Shown: positions 12,887-21,173 of the stretch, in pieces
How positions within the stretch are numbered: the first letter of the stretch is position 1
How the letters are laid out: every line of letters starts with the position of its first letter
DNA from: Oscillospiraceae bacterium
Lineage (GTDB): Bacteria; Bacillota; Clostridia; Oscillospirales; Ruminococcaceae
Reading direction: 5' to 3'
Length of the DNA: 21,842 bases
Assembly: GCA_031253365.1 (NCBI GenBank)
Contig: JAIRWE010000167.1
Coordinates: 1-21,842, forward strand
Position numbers and translations under genes: made by a program
Notes under the pieces: generated by a model
Database searches by the model: none
What the model was told of the DNA's origin: nothing
The model's input: only the letters and a program-made list of their open reading frames with translations

Positions 12887-15657
12887 GGGTTCCTCTTTCT
12901 GTACAGCGCAATCCCCGCAACGAAAGCCGCCAACGCTATGAAAAAGGCAAACCTGAACCCGACGCCCGTTTCGGGAACCGCGTCGCCGGGGGGTGCGTCG
13001 CCGGGGGGCGTGTCGTCGTCGCCGCCCCCGCCGTTTTCGTCGTCGTCGTCGCCCGCCGTCGATACGGTGTTCGTAAGGACGACGGCGGTGTCTTCCGAAA
13101 GGGTGAAGACGGCGGTTTCCCCGTTCACCGCGATGTTAACACCATCGGTACCGACACCGTCGGAGCCGACAACATAAGTCAAGTCATATTCCCCGGCGTC
13201 CGATTCCACGATTTTATAGGGCGCGTTCGGCAGCTTAATAACCGCCGTCTCGCCCGCCTTGATTGTCAAAACCGTGTTGCCGCCCGCGTCCGAAGGGTCG
13301 ACGGTGTAATGGTTTTCCGCTATTTTTGTCAGCGGCAGTATTTCCTCGTATGAACCCGCGCCGACATATATGATGTTAAACCGAAATTCCGCGCCCTCCG
13401 CGTTCCCCGCGCCGCCCGAGACGTTCTTGGTGATTGAAAGGCTGTTCACCCGATAATTCAGGAAAGAGAACCAAAAATACCCGTCCTGAACCACCCTGAA
13501 CTCTTCCGACCGGTGATAGCCGTTTTCGGCGTCCCAGTCTTGCGACGCGCCCTGTACGGACGTCGTAAGCCATTCGCTTTGAACGTCGTCAAATTCCGTT
13601 TGGACAAAAGCGTAAACGGACTGGTACCGCAAACCCAAATCCTCTTCCAGAACGCGGTAAAGATGAGCGGGGTTCAGCTCGATATAAGCCGCGTCGAACA
13701 TACTCAAAACAAAGCTGCCGTTCGCGGCGTCCGTAATTCCCCCGTCTTTCCTGTCGCACCTGAACATATCGGGGGTAAGACCGACGGGCCGCCATGTGAC
13801 GCCGTTATCGGTGGAACCTTCCAGAACAAAATCATAATCGTCGTCATAGTTGAACACCGCCTCGACGTTTTCGTCAATGTGGTCAATCGACACCTTTTGC
13901 ACGTAAAGGCGCGCGTTTCGCGGCGGAAGGCGCGTTCCGGGCGTACCCGGGGTTTCGGGAGGAGTACCCGGTGTACCCGGCGTTTCGGGCGTACCCGGCG
14001 GCGTACCCGGGGTTTCGGGCGTTTGGGGCGGCGGCGCGAACGGATTGTCCGGGTAATCGGGCAAAGGCTTTTTTATATTGGTGAACGTCACCATCGCCAA
14101 CCCGTCGTCCGTTTGGAACGCGGACGACGACGCGCCGCTTCCGCTCGCGGCGGCGGACGTTCCGATGTTGATTTCATAATTCGGCGACGCTTCAAAATTA
14201 TCACCGACGCCGACTTCCCGCACGCGGTAAAACAACTCCGGCGGCAACCCCTGAATAAGCGCCAGCCCGCCGTTTTTCAGCGTGAAGGTGTTGTCGGCTT
14301 CATTGACGCCGTAAGCGCCGTGAACGTGGTATTCGCTTAAATCCGCGGGCGTGCCGACGCCGTCGGCTGTCGCTGCGTAAAGCAGCTGAAAGGTAAACTC
14401 GGCGTCTTCGTCAAGGGGGGAATAGTTTTCTATCCGCTTTGAAACGTATATGTCGCTCACGGGCGTGCCGACGGTACTCAAAGCGGCTTCGGCGTAAAGG
14501 TTCGCCCTCATCCCGTCGCCCGCGGCGCCTATGAAGGCTTGAACCGCGTTCCATTCCTGAACGCCGCCGCTTTCATAAACGAACACGACGGGCGTCCCCG
14601 CAAGCAAAGGCACGTCGTCGGCTTTCGCCTGCGCCTCGACGGTTAAAAGGTCGGTGTCCGCGCGGGAAGCCGGTATTCTGAGATAAAAATCGCCGCTTTC
14701 GTTGTTCGTGAAATCGTCGACGTACTGCCCGCTCCGGTCGGTCCCGTAGACGACGCCCGTCGGAAGCTCGGGCGCGGCGGCGTTCGGGGCGGCGACAAAC
14801 TTAACGCCGCTTGAAGACGCGCCGCTGACGTTTAAGAACACCCTGTCCAAACTGAGCGAACCGGGCGAGTTCTCCAACTTTGCCGAAACGCGCAGCGGCC
14901 CGTAGAACTTGAACCCGCCGTCGTTTAGGTTCGCCGAATGTCTGTCGTTAATCTCCACCGAAAGGCGGGTCATGGCAAGCCCCGTCGAACGCCCGCTTTT
15001 CGCGTCGGAAACAAGCGCGTCCGTCAACGAGTTAAACGCATTTTTCATTTCGGGGAAACCGTCGAGGCTCGTCTTCATAATAACCACGCTGTCCCCCGCG
15101 AGGATTTTCCACATCGCCACCTTTGTCGCCATAAGAGCGACCGTTTCGTTGATATTCCCCGCCAAACCGGGATAAAGGCTTTTCAGGCGCGCCACGCTCG
15201 CGCGGCTTTCCGCGTCGTTCGCGAGGAAGTCGCCCCGGTAACCGTTCAGCGCAAGCCAATAAACCGCGTCCTCGTTCAAACGCAGCGTCGCCGAAGTGTT
15301 CCAGGGGGCGGCCGCGGTATACCCGCCTTTTTCGTCGACTGTGGCTTTCGCCGAACCGTCCCAATAGGTTTTATCGGCTTTGGAATGGAAAGGCACGAAC
15401 GGGTCGACGCAGTAAATCTGCCCCGCGCCGCCCGCGCCGCCCGCGCCGCCCGCGCCGCCCACGGGAATGTCGGCGGCGCCGCTCCAAATACCGCCGCCGG
15501 GATAGTTGAGCGTGTATGTAATCTGAATGGAATCGTAGTATTTCAGCGTGACGGCGTAGGAATCCCCCGCCGTCGAAGCCGCGTCCGCCGCCCGAAGCGG
15601 AGCGATTAAAGCGAACGCGAAAGCGAACGCCGTGAAACACGCGAACGGTTTTTTCAT
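12883..15657 (-). CDS. Sortase-anchored adhesin with TQXA-type N-terminal domain and pilin-like repeats
   Basis: This is a 924-residue cell-wall protein. After a signal peptide (about 1-26) it has a thioester/TQXA-type domain with YCVD (C83) and ATKVAMW, where the normally invariant Gln is K179. A linker module ends in VFVYESGGVQEWNAVQAFIG, as in TQXA proteins. Three pilin-like modules follow: one starting DIYVSKRIENYSPL, a Pro/Thr/Gly hinge, one starting ARLYVQKVSIDH, and one starting NSLSITKNVSGG with KIVESDAG, resembling Cna-B/isopeptide pilin domains. An Asp/Gly/Pro spacer, VPETG (12964-12978), a hydrophobic helix and RKRNP form a clear sortase signal. ATG 15657 was chosen because GGAGGAGGG lies just upstream. 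It begins 20 bp after yebC. Surface attachment is likely; the target is unknown. Confidence 0.85.
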   Translation of the reverse strand: MKKPFACFTAFAFAFALIAPLRAADAASTAGDSYAVTLKYYDSIQITYTLNYPGGGIWSGAADIPVGGAGGAGGAGGAGQIYCVDPFVPFHSKADKTYWDGSAKATVDEKGGYTAAAPWNTSATLRLNEDAVYWLALNGYRGDFLANDAESRASVARLKSLYPGLAGNINETVALMATKVAMWKILAGDSVVIMKTSLDGFPEMKNAFNSLTDALVSDAKSGRSTGLAMTRLSVEINDRHSANLNDGGFKFYGPLRVSAKLENSPGSLSLDRVFLNVSGASSSGVKFVAAPNAAAPELPTGVVYGTDRSGQYVDDFTNNESGDFYLRIPASRADTDLLTVEAQAKADDVPLLAGTPVVFVYESGGVQEWNAVQAFIGAAGDGMRANLYAEAALSTVGTPVSDIYVSKRIENYSPLDEDAEFTFQLLYAATADGVGTPADLSEYHVHGAYGVNEADNTFTLKNGGLALIQGLPPELFYRVREVGVGDNFEASPNYEINIGTSAAASGSGASSSAFQTDDGLAMVTFTNIKKPLPDYPDNPFAPPPQTPETPGTPPGTPETPGTPGTPPETPGTPGTRLPPRNARLYVQKVSIDHIDENVEAVFNYDDDYDFVLEGSTDNGVTWRPVGLTPDMFRCDRKDGGITDAANGSFVLSMFDAAYIELNPAHLYRVLEEDLGLRYQSVYAFVQTEFDDVQSEWLTTSVQGASQDWDAENGYHRSEEFRVVQDGYFWFSFLNYRVNSLSITKNVSGGAGNAEGAEFRFNIIYVGAGSYEEILPLTKIAENHYTVDPSDAGGNTVLTIKAGETAVIKLPNAPYKIVESDAGEYDLTYVVGSDGVGTDGVNIAVNGETAVFTLSEDTAVVLTNTVSTAGDDDDENGGGGDDDTPPGDAPPGDAVPETGVGFRFAFFIALAAFVAGIALYRKRNP
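13921..14040 (-). repeat. Pro/Gly/Thr hinge repeats in the adhesin
   Basis: Short degenerate repeats encode alternations of PGTP, PETP and PGTPP with PPP at one end, between the first and second pilin-like modules. This is a stiff, extended spacer and also a polyproline stretch that ribosomes may translate slowly. Confidence 0.85.
15425..15460 (-). repeat. 9-bp tandem repeat (x4) next to the adhesin's reactive cysteine
   Basis: GCGCCGCCC occurs four times head to tail and encodes (Gly-Gly-Ala)n at about residues 67-79, just before C83. Copy-number change would stay in frame because the unit is 9 bp. Confidence 0.9.
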
Positions 15658-15677
15658 GCTTAACCCTCCTCCTGTAT

Positions 15678-16406
15678 TCAGTCCCAGTTGTGCCACACGT
15701 TTTGAACGTCGTCGTTGTCGTCAAGCATTTCAAGCAGGGTCGTCATTTTCTTGACCTGCTCCTCGTCCGAAAGCGTCGTATAGCTCGACGGAACCTGCTC
15801 CGCTTCCGCCGAAAGCACCGCGTATCCGCGTTCGGTCAAGGCGTCGGCGACACTGCCGACGTCCGACGGCTCGGTATAGACCTCTATAACGCCGTCCTCA
15901 AACGCGAAATCCCGCGCGCCCGCCTCAATCGCGTGTTCCATAAGCGCGTCGCCGTCCGCGTCGTCGTCCGCGTTATCAAGAACGACGACGCCTTTTTGCG
16001 TGAACATGAACGAAACGCAGCCCGCCGTTCCCATATTGCCGCCGTACTTGTCGAAATAATGGCGGATTTCCCCCGCCGTTCTGTTGCGGTTGTCGGTAAG
16101 GCAATCCACCATTACCGCCACGCCGCCCGGTCCGTAACCCTCGTACACGCAGTTTTCATAATTGCTGTTTTCGCCGCCGCCCTGCGCTTTTTTCAGCAGG
16201 CGTTCTATATTGTCGCCGGGGATGTTGTTCGCCTTGGCTTTCGCGATTATATCGCGGAGCCGGGAATTGTTGTTCGGGTCGGCGCTGCCGTTTTCCCTCA
16301 CGCACACGAGGATTTCACGCGAGATTTTCGTGAAAATCTTCGCGCGCGCGCCGTCTTTCTCGCCTTTTTTCCTTTTAATCGTACTCCATTTGGAATGTCC
16401 CGACAC
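15678..16406 (-). CDS. yebC: YebC/PmpR-family protein (TACO1-like translation factor or regulator)
   Basis: This 242-residue member of the YebC family is recognised by SGHSKWSTIKRKKGEKDGAR at the start, IAKAKANNIPGDNIERLLKKAQG, YEGYGPGGVAVMVDCLTDN, NRTAGEIRHYFDKYGG and the C-terminal QVKKMTTLLEMLDDNDDVQNVWHN. The length is typical. The family was long annotated as transcriptional regulators; more recent work links YebC/TACO1 proteins to translation through polyproline stretches. The start codon is GTG (16404-16406), with AAAGGAGAG placed 6 nt upstream. It lies 21 bp after the PrsA-like gene and 20 bp before the Pro-rich adhesin gene, so co-expression with the adhesin is likely. Confidence 0.93.
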   Translation of the reverse strand: MSGHSKWSTIKRKKGEKDGARAKIFTKISREILVCVRENGSADPNNNSRLRDIIAKAKANNIPGDNIERLLKKAQGGGENSNYENCVYEGYGPGGVAVMVDCLTDNRNRTAGEIRHYFDKYGGNMGTAGCVSFMFTQKGVVVLDNADDDADGDALMEHAIEAGARDFAFEDGVIEVYTEPSDVGSVADALTERGYAVLSAEAEQVPSSYTTLSDEEQVKKMTTLLEMLDDNDDVQNVWHNWD

Positions 16407-16427
16407 GGAAAACTCTCCTTTCCGGCG

Positions 16428-17633
16428 CTACGCCAGCTTCCTGGGGCTGTACCGCTTAACGGCGTCTTGGTTCACCTCGATTTCGGAGGCGAGCATTTCC
16501 TTCGCCTTTAAGTTAATCATCTCCGTGAACTCGTCGCGCTTCATGCCGTAAATAACGCCGTCCCTGTACGTGTCGTATAAATCCTCGCGTTCCAGAATAT
16601 CCAGCCTTTCCGCCACGTAATATACCTCCTCGGTTTTGTACAATTCCGGTTGGTTCGGCAACATCGAAAAAATATGCTCCGCAAGCGAAAACGCCTCGTC
16701 GTCCTCGCTGAATTGGCTCATGCTTATGATAAATTCGCCGTAATACTCGTCGGGTTCGCTGTCGTCGCCGTCATCGCCGTCCGAATCGTCGCCGTCATCG
16801 CCGTCCGAATCGTCGTCGTCGTCCGAATCGTCGTCGTCATCGTCGTCGTCGTCGTCATCGCCGGAAGCGGCGGCGGCTTTTTCTTCAACATAATCTTTAT
16901 AGATTTTTTCAACCGCCGCGAAGTCCTCCCCCGCTTTCAGCCGCGCGACAAGCTCCTCCCCGAGTTTTTCCAGCTCCGCCAGCTCGCTCTCGGAAACAAC
17001 GCTCCCGTAATCGTCGGTAATGCTGATGTATATAATTCTGCCGCGCGCGTAATCGTTCGCCCAAACCTCCTGCCATTCGGTTTCAGAAACGGGTTCGGTT
17101 CCGTCCGCGCCGTAAATGCTTTGCAGAAGCATATTCCCTTTTTGCGTCGTCACCTCGTAAAACTTCAAGGACTCCTTGCCTATTCCCCGGCTTTTGAAAA
17201 GCGCGCCCATGGTTTTCCCCTCGTACTGCTCGCCCATTTCCCCGGCGTCCTGCGTCCAGTCCGAATCGATGCTGTTTTTTATCTCGGTTTCCTTGTCCGC
17301 CGAAAAAACCAGCTCGCGTTCGTCGAACATTCTTTCCGTCACAAGCAGCTCCGCCGTCATTTCAAGAGCCCTGTTGTTCACCCAGTCTATGAACTTCACG
17401 CCTTCAAGCTCGTAATCCTCAAACTTAAACCCTTTCACCGTCGTGTCCACGCCGGGATAGGTTTCGATAAAAAGCGCGTCCGCTTCGACTATGGCGTTCA
17501 TCTGGCAAAGGATAAACACGCCGGGGGCAATCTTCCTGTCGCCGACTTTCACGGAATAGGTCGTGTCCGCGCAAGCCGTCAGCGAAAGCGCGAGAGCCGC
17601 GCATAAAATTACCGCGATTGTTTTCTTTAACAT
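16428..17633 (-). CDS. PrsA/SurA-like lipoprotein with Asp-rich insert
   Basis: This is a 401-residue lipoprotein with signal and lipobox LTAC (C21). The helical, charged architecture with VTERMFDERELVFS and a central segment GRIIYISITDDYGSVVSESE then VARLKAGEDFAAVEKIYKD resembles PrsA/SurA-type foldases, in which a parvulin PPIase domain is flanked by N- and C-terminal helices. In the PPIase part an insert of almost only Asp, Ser and Gly (about residues 258-297) interrupts the fold, and the canonical parvulin active-site residues are not evident. It may be a chaperone without isomerase activity. It starts 4 bp after the pheT stop. The insert carries a 24-bp tandem duplication. Assignment to the foldase family is moderate; a plain unknown lipoprotein is the alternative. 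Confidence 0.65.
   Translation of the reverse strand: MLKKTIAVILCAALALSLTACADTTYSVKVGDRKIAPGVFILCQMNAIVEADALFIETYPGVDTTVKGFKFEDYELEGVKFIDWVNNRALEMTAELLVTERMFDERELVFSADKETEIKNSIDSDWTQDAGEMGEQYEGKTMGALFKSRGIGKESLKFYEVTTQKGNMLLQSIYGADGTEPVSETEWQEVWANDYARGRIIYISITDDYGSVVSESELAELEKLGEELVARLKAGEDFAAVEKIYKDYVEEKAAAASGDDDDDDDDDDDSDDDDDSDGDDGDDSDGDDGDDSEPDEYYGEFIISMSQFSEDDEAFSLAEHIFSMLPNQPELYKTEEVYYVAERLDILEREDLYDTYRDGVIYGMKRDEFTEMINLKAKEMLASEIEVNQDAVKRYSPRKLA
16762..16809 (-). repeat. 24-bp tandem duplication in the Asp-rich insert
   Basis: The 24-mer at 16762-16785 is repeated exactly at 16786-16809 and encodes SDGDDGDD twice. Partial units (TCGTCG...TCCGAA) continue to about 16826, showing recent expansion of the acidic insert. 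Confidence 0.9.
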
Positions 17634-17637
17634 TTCT

Positions 17638-19974
17638 TTATCCCCTTAACTCTATATTTTCGCTTTTCAAGGCTGAAAGTATGTCCGAGATTATTTCGTC
17701 AACCTCGCCGTCCGTAAGCGTCCCGTCCGCCTTCCTGAACGTCAGCTTGTAAGAAAGGCTTTTTTCCCCCTCTTTTAAGTTCCCGCCCTTGAACAGAGCG
17801 AAAAACTCGACGCTTTCAAGGAAGCCGCCGCTTTTCTTGATGAGCGCGATTATATCCCCCGAAGCCGTTTCGTCCGGGCAGACAAGGCTCAAATCCCGCG
17901 TGACGGCGGGATATTTCGGAACGGGCTTGTAATATTTCGCCGCGCCGTAGCAACCGCCGAACAGAGCTTCCAAATCAATCTCAGCCACATAAACGCGCTC
18001 GCTTATACCGAAACGGCGCAGTTCAAGCGGGCTTATTTCCCCGAAACGCGCCGCGCCGCCGACAGCCGCCCTTCCGGGGTGGAACGGCTTTTCGTCAAGG
18101 TCGCCGATTTCGGGCAGCGGGGCTATTTCCTCCATAACGCCCTTCAAGGTGTAAAAACTTTCGTCTTTGCCGTACAGCCCCACGCAGAGGAATTCCTTCT
18201 CCCCGTTTTTCCCGTATACCTTGCCGATTTCAAAAAGCCTGGCTTCGGCATTGCGGGCGGTGATGTTGTTTGAGATTACGCTCAGCATGGACGGAATCAG
18301 CGACAACCGCATTTCGCTCGTTTCCTCCCCGAACGGATTGCGGATTTTTATCGGCTTTTCGGTTTGCGCCTCATTCATTCGCGGGGGGACGAAACTGTAT
18401 GTGACGCACTCGTAACACCCCTGCGCCGTCAAAACGCCCGTCAGCTTGCGGATGTCGCGTTCATAATCGCTTCTGCCGCCGCTTTTGACAAGGCGCGGCA
18501 AGGTGGGCTTGATGTTGTCGTACCCGTAAATCCTCGCGACCTCCTCCGCCAAATCGCACGTCAGTTCAATATCCGAACGCGCTCCCGGCGGAATAACCGC
18601 GTTATCCTCGCGGTCAAACCCCAGCCTTTCAAATATCCTTGTCTGTTCGCTTTCGGAAATGTCCGTTCCCAAAATCGCGTTGATTTTCCGGTAATCGTGG
18701 GGCGTTTTCCTCCGCGTTTCCTCAAAATTGACGTAATCGATAAAGGTGTCCGAAACCTCGCCGCAGCCCAATTCCTCCGTAAGCTGCAAAGCGCGCAGCA
18801 ACGCGGTTTTGACGTTCGCGGGTTCCAAGCCTTTTTCAAACCGCGACGAGGATTCCGTGCGGCGGGCGATTTTCTTCGAGGCTTTGCGAACGCTTACCCC
18901 GTCAAAACACGCCGCCTCGAATATCACCGTGTCGGTATCGGGCATAACGCCGGAATATTCCCCGCCCATCACCCCCGCCACGGCAATCGGCTTCATTTTA
19001 TCGGCTATAACGAGAACGCCGCCGTCAAGCTCGACGGTGTTTCCGTCGAGCAGGGTTATCCTTTCGCCGTTAAACGCGCTTCGGATTATGATTTGCCCCC
19101 CTTCGATGAACCGCCTGTCAAAAGCGTGCAGGGGGTAGCCGTATTCGAGCATGACGTAATTCGTTATATCGACGATATTGTTAATCGGACGGACGCCCGA
19201 CGCTTTCAGTCGCGCGGCGAGCCATTTCGGGGAAGGGGCGATTTTCACGTTCTTCGCCAACCCCGCCATATAGCGGGAACAAAGCCGCTTGTTTTCTATA
19301 ACGACGTCGATTTCCTTCTCTATGTTGCATTTGAACCCCGTGTGGGAAGGCTCCTTTAAGCGAAGCGGCAGGTTGAAGGTCGCCGCCGCCTCCCGCGCAA
19401 GCCCCGTCACCGAAAGGCAGTCCGGTCGGTTGTTGGTAATCTCAAATTCCATTACGGTGTCGTTCAGACCGAAAAAATCCAGCGCGTCCATACCGATTTC
19501 GATTTTGTCAAAATCCGGGTCGTCGTTCAGTATAAGGATACCGTCCGCGCTCGCGTAAGGGAAGTCGCCTTTGTCCAGCCCCAGTTCGTCAAGGCTGCAC
19601 AACATCCCCTCGCTTACTTCCCCCCTGAGTTTGCTTTTCTTGATTTTCACGGCGCAACCGTCGCGCCTGTTCAGCACGACGCCCCCGTCCAAAACCACGG
19701 GAACCGCCGCCCCTTCAAAGACGTTCTGCGCCCCCGTGACAATCCGAACGGGTTCGGGAGCGCGGACGTCAACCGCGCAAATCCACAGCTTGTCGGAATT
19801 TTCGTGCCTTTTTATTTCAAGCACCTTCCCGATTACGATTTTTTTGAGCGGTTCGGAAAGGCTTCTGTACCTCTCGACTTTTGAGCCGGACATGGTCAAG
19901 CCCGACGCCAGTTTGTCCGTCGGGACGCTTTTGACGTCCACGTAATCGTTAAGCCAGTTAATTGACAGGTTCAT
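17638..19974 (-). CDS. pheT: Phenylalanine--tRNA ligase beta subunit
   Basis: The 778-residue beta subunit of the alpha2-beta2 PheRS charges tRNA-Phe together with PheS. In order: an N-terminal segment MNLSINWLNDYVD, a tRNA-binding EMAP-like domain (about 40-150, with HENSDKLWICAVDV and VTGAQNV), the B3/B4 editing domain (about 210-385, ending RRTESSSRFEKGL), the B5 domain closing with EEVARIYGYDNI, the catalytic-like core with RNPFGEETSEMRLSLIPSML, and a C-terminal anticodon-binding FDX-ACB domain (about 690-778, starting around YPAVTRDLSLVC). Length is close to normal. GGAG at 19980-19983 lies 5 nt before the ATG. It follows pheS after 31 bp that contain a repeat-element end. It continues into the PrsA-like gene with only 4 bp between. 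Confidence 0.96.
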   Translation of the reverse strand: MNLSINWLNDYVDVKSVPTDKLASGLTMSGSKVERYRSLSEPLKKIVIGKVLEIKRHENSDKLWICAVDVRAPEPVRIVTGAQNVFEGAAVPVVLDGGVVLNRRDGCAVKIKKSKLRGEVSEGMLCSLDELGLDKGDFPYASADGILILNDDPDFDKIEIGMDALDFFGLNDTVMEFEITNNRPDCLSVTGLAREAAATFNLPLRLKEPSHTGFKCNIEKEIDVVIENKRLCSRYMAGLAKNVKIAPSPKWLAARLKASGVRPINNIVDITNYVMLEYGYPLHAFDRRFIEGGQIIIRSAFNGERITLLDGNTVELDGGVLVIADKMKPIAVAGVMGGEYSGVMPDTDTVIFEAACFDGVSVRKASKKIARRTESSSRFEKGLEPANVKTALLRALQLTEELGCGEVSDTFIDYVNFEETRRKTPHDYRKINAILGTDISESEQTRIFERLGFDREDNAVIPPGARSDIELTCDLAEEVARIYGYDNIKPTLPRLVKSGGRSDYERDIRKLTGVLTAQGCYECVTYSFVPPRMNEAQTEKPIKIRNPFGEETSEMRLSLIPSMLSVISNNITARNAEARLFEIGKVYGKNGEKEFLCVGLYGKDESFYTLKGVMEEIAPLPEIGDLDEKPFHPGRAAVGGAARFGEISPLELRRFGISERVYVAEIDLEALFGGCYGAAKYYKPVPKYPAVTRDLSLVCPDETASGDIIALIKKSGGFLESVEFFALFKGGNLKEGEKSLSYKLTFRKADGTLTDGEVDEIISDILSALKSENIELRG

Positions 19975-19987
19975 CGTCGCTCCTTTA

Positions 19988-20005
19988 AGTTTCGCAAGAG
20001 GTCTA
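19988..20005. repeat. Solo 18-bp end of the hairpin element between pheS and pheT
   Basis: AGTTTCGCAAGAGGTCTA is identical, in reverse complement, to 21727-21744, the outer end of hairpin-element copy B. It directly abuts the pheS stop codon (20006-20008) and no core sequence of the element is present. It looks like a scar or a separately mobile terminus. Confidence 0.6.
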
Positions 20006-21025
20006 CTAAAACTGCCGCAAAAATCTCATGTCGTTTTCGTACAGCAACCGCATATTGTCAATTTCATACCGCATAAGCGTAATCCGTTCTATCCCGACGC
20101 CGAACGCGAAGCCGCCGTATTCTTCCGGGTCGATGCCGCAGTTGGAAAGCACGCGCGGGTGTACCATTCCGCAGCCGAGCATTTCAATCCAGCCCTCGCC
20201 CTTACACAGCGGACAGCCGCTGCCCCCGCATTTAAAGCAGGACAAATCCACCTCCGCGCTGGGTTCGGTGTAGGGGAAATGGTGCGGGCGGAACCTAAGC
20301 CTTATGCCGTCGCCGTAAAGACGTTTGAAAAATGTTTCGAGCGTGCCTTTCAAGTCGCCGAAGGTTATGCCCTTATCCACGACAAGCCCCTCGCACTGGT
20401 GGAAAATCGGCGAATGGGTCGCGTCGGCTTCGTCGCGGCGATAAACGCGGCCGGGGCTTATCACGGCAATCGGCGGTTTTTGTTCAAGCATGGCGCGGAT
20501 TTGCACCGAGCTTGTCTGCGTTCGCAAAACGGTTTCGTCGTCTATATAGAACGTGTCCTGTTCGTCGCGGGCGGGATGCCCCTCCGACGTGTTGAGCATA
20601 TCGAAAACGTACCGCGTCTCCTCGACTTCCGGCCCGTAGACCATGGTATAGCCCATTGAGATAAAAATTTCCTTCAATTCGTCAAGAACGATGTTCAAAG
20701 GATGGCGCGAACCGATTTTCCGCCGGACGCCGGGCAGCGTTATGTCAATCCTTTCGGTTTGCAGTTTCTTTTCGATTTCCGCCGATTCAAGCGCGGACAG
20801 CTTCGCCGCGAACGCCGCTTCAAACTCGGCGCGGACGCTGTTCGCAAGCTGACCCGCGACGGGGCGTTCCTCGGCGGGGAGAGTACCCGTCTGCTTCAAA
20901 ATCGCGGTAAGCTCGCCCTTTTTCCCGAGGAAGGCGACCCTCGCTTCTTCCAGCGCCTTTCGGTCGGGCGCGCTTTCAACCGCGGACAGCGCGCGCTTTT
21001 TCAGTTCGTCGATTTGCTGTTTCAT
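20006..21025 (-). CDS. pheS: Phenylalanine--tRNA ligase alpha subunit
   Basis: The 339-residue catalytic subunit of PheRS activates phenylalanine and transfers it to tRNA-Phe. The N-terminal coiled-coil (about 1-85) is followed by the class II core: motif 1 region HPLNIVLDELKEIFISMGY, motif 2 GRVYRRDEADATHSPIFHQ, and motif 3 near GFAFGVGIERITLMRY. The insert CFKCGGSGCPLCKGEGW carries four cysteines in a zinc-knuckle-like pattern, seen in many Firmicutes PheS. ATG 21025 was chosen over a TTG at 21031 because AAGGCGG is well spaced only for the ATG. It lies 43 bp after the tRNA-Arg and no T-box leader is visible between them. Confidence 0.96.
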   Translation of the reverse strand: MKQQIDELKKRALSAVESAPDRKALEEARVAFLGKKGELTAILKQTGTLPAEERPVAGQLANSVRAEFEAAFAAKLSALESAEIEKKLQTERIDITLPGVRRKIGSRHPLNIVLDELKEIFISMGYTMVYGPEVEETRYVFDMLNTSEGHPARDEQDTFYIDDETVLRTQTSSVQIRAMLEQKPPIAVISPGRVYRRDEADATHSPIFHQCEGLVVDKGITFGDLKGTLETFFKRLYGDGIRLRFRPHHFPYTEPSAEVDLSCFKCGGSGCPLCKGEGWIEMLGCGMVHPRVLSNCGIDPEEYGGFAFGVGIERITLMRYEIDNMRLLYENDMRFLRQF

Positions 21026-21068
21026 TTCCAATCCGCCTTCCGCCGTAAATTAAACCGAGGTTTTCGGC

Positions 21069-21140
21069 TACCCCCAATAGGAATCGAACCTATAATTGAG
21101 TCTTAGGAGGACCCCGTTATATCCATTTAACTATGGAGGC
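21069..21140 (-). tRNA. tRNA-Arg (anticodon CCT)
   Basis: A 72-nt cloverleaf folds on the minus strand: acceptor GCCTCCA with TGGGGGT (including G-U pairs at the first and fourth positions), D-stem GTTA/TAAC, anticodon stem GGGTC/GACTC with loop CTCCTAA (anticodon CCT, reading AGG), variable loop of 4 nt, and T-arm ATAGG/CCTAT with a TTCGATT loop. The 3' CCA is not encoded (GCCG follows). It stands directly behind a promoter and ahead of pheS. Confidence 0.92.
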
Positions 21141-21173
21141 GTCACGCGGGAGGGGTTCGGAAATCCCCGTAAC

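Noticed and set aside
15658..15696. Upstream in-frame start of the adhesin
   Set aside because: It would begin inside yebC and before GGAGGAGGG. The signal peptide begins at ATG 15657.
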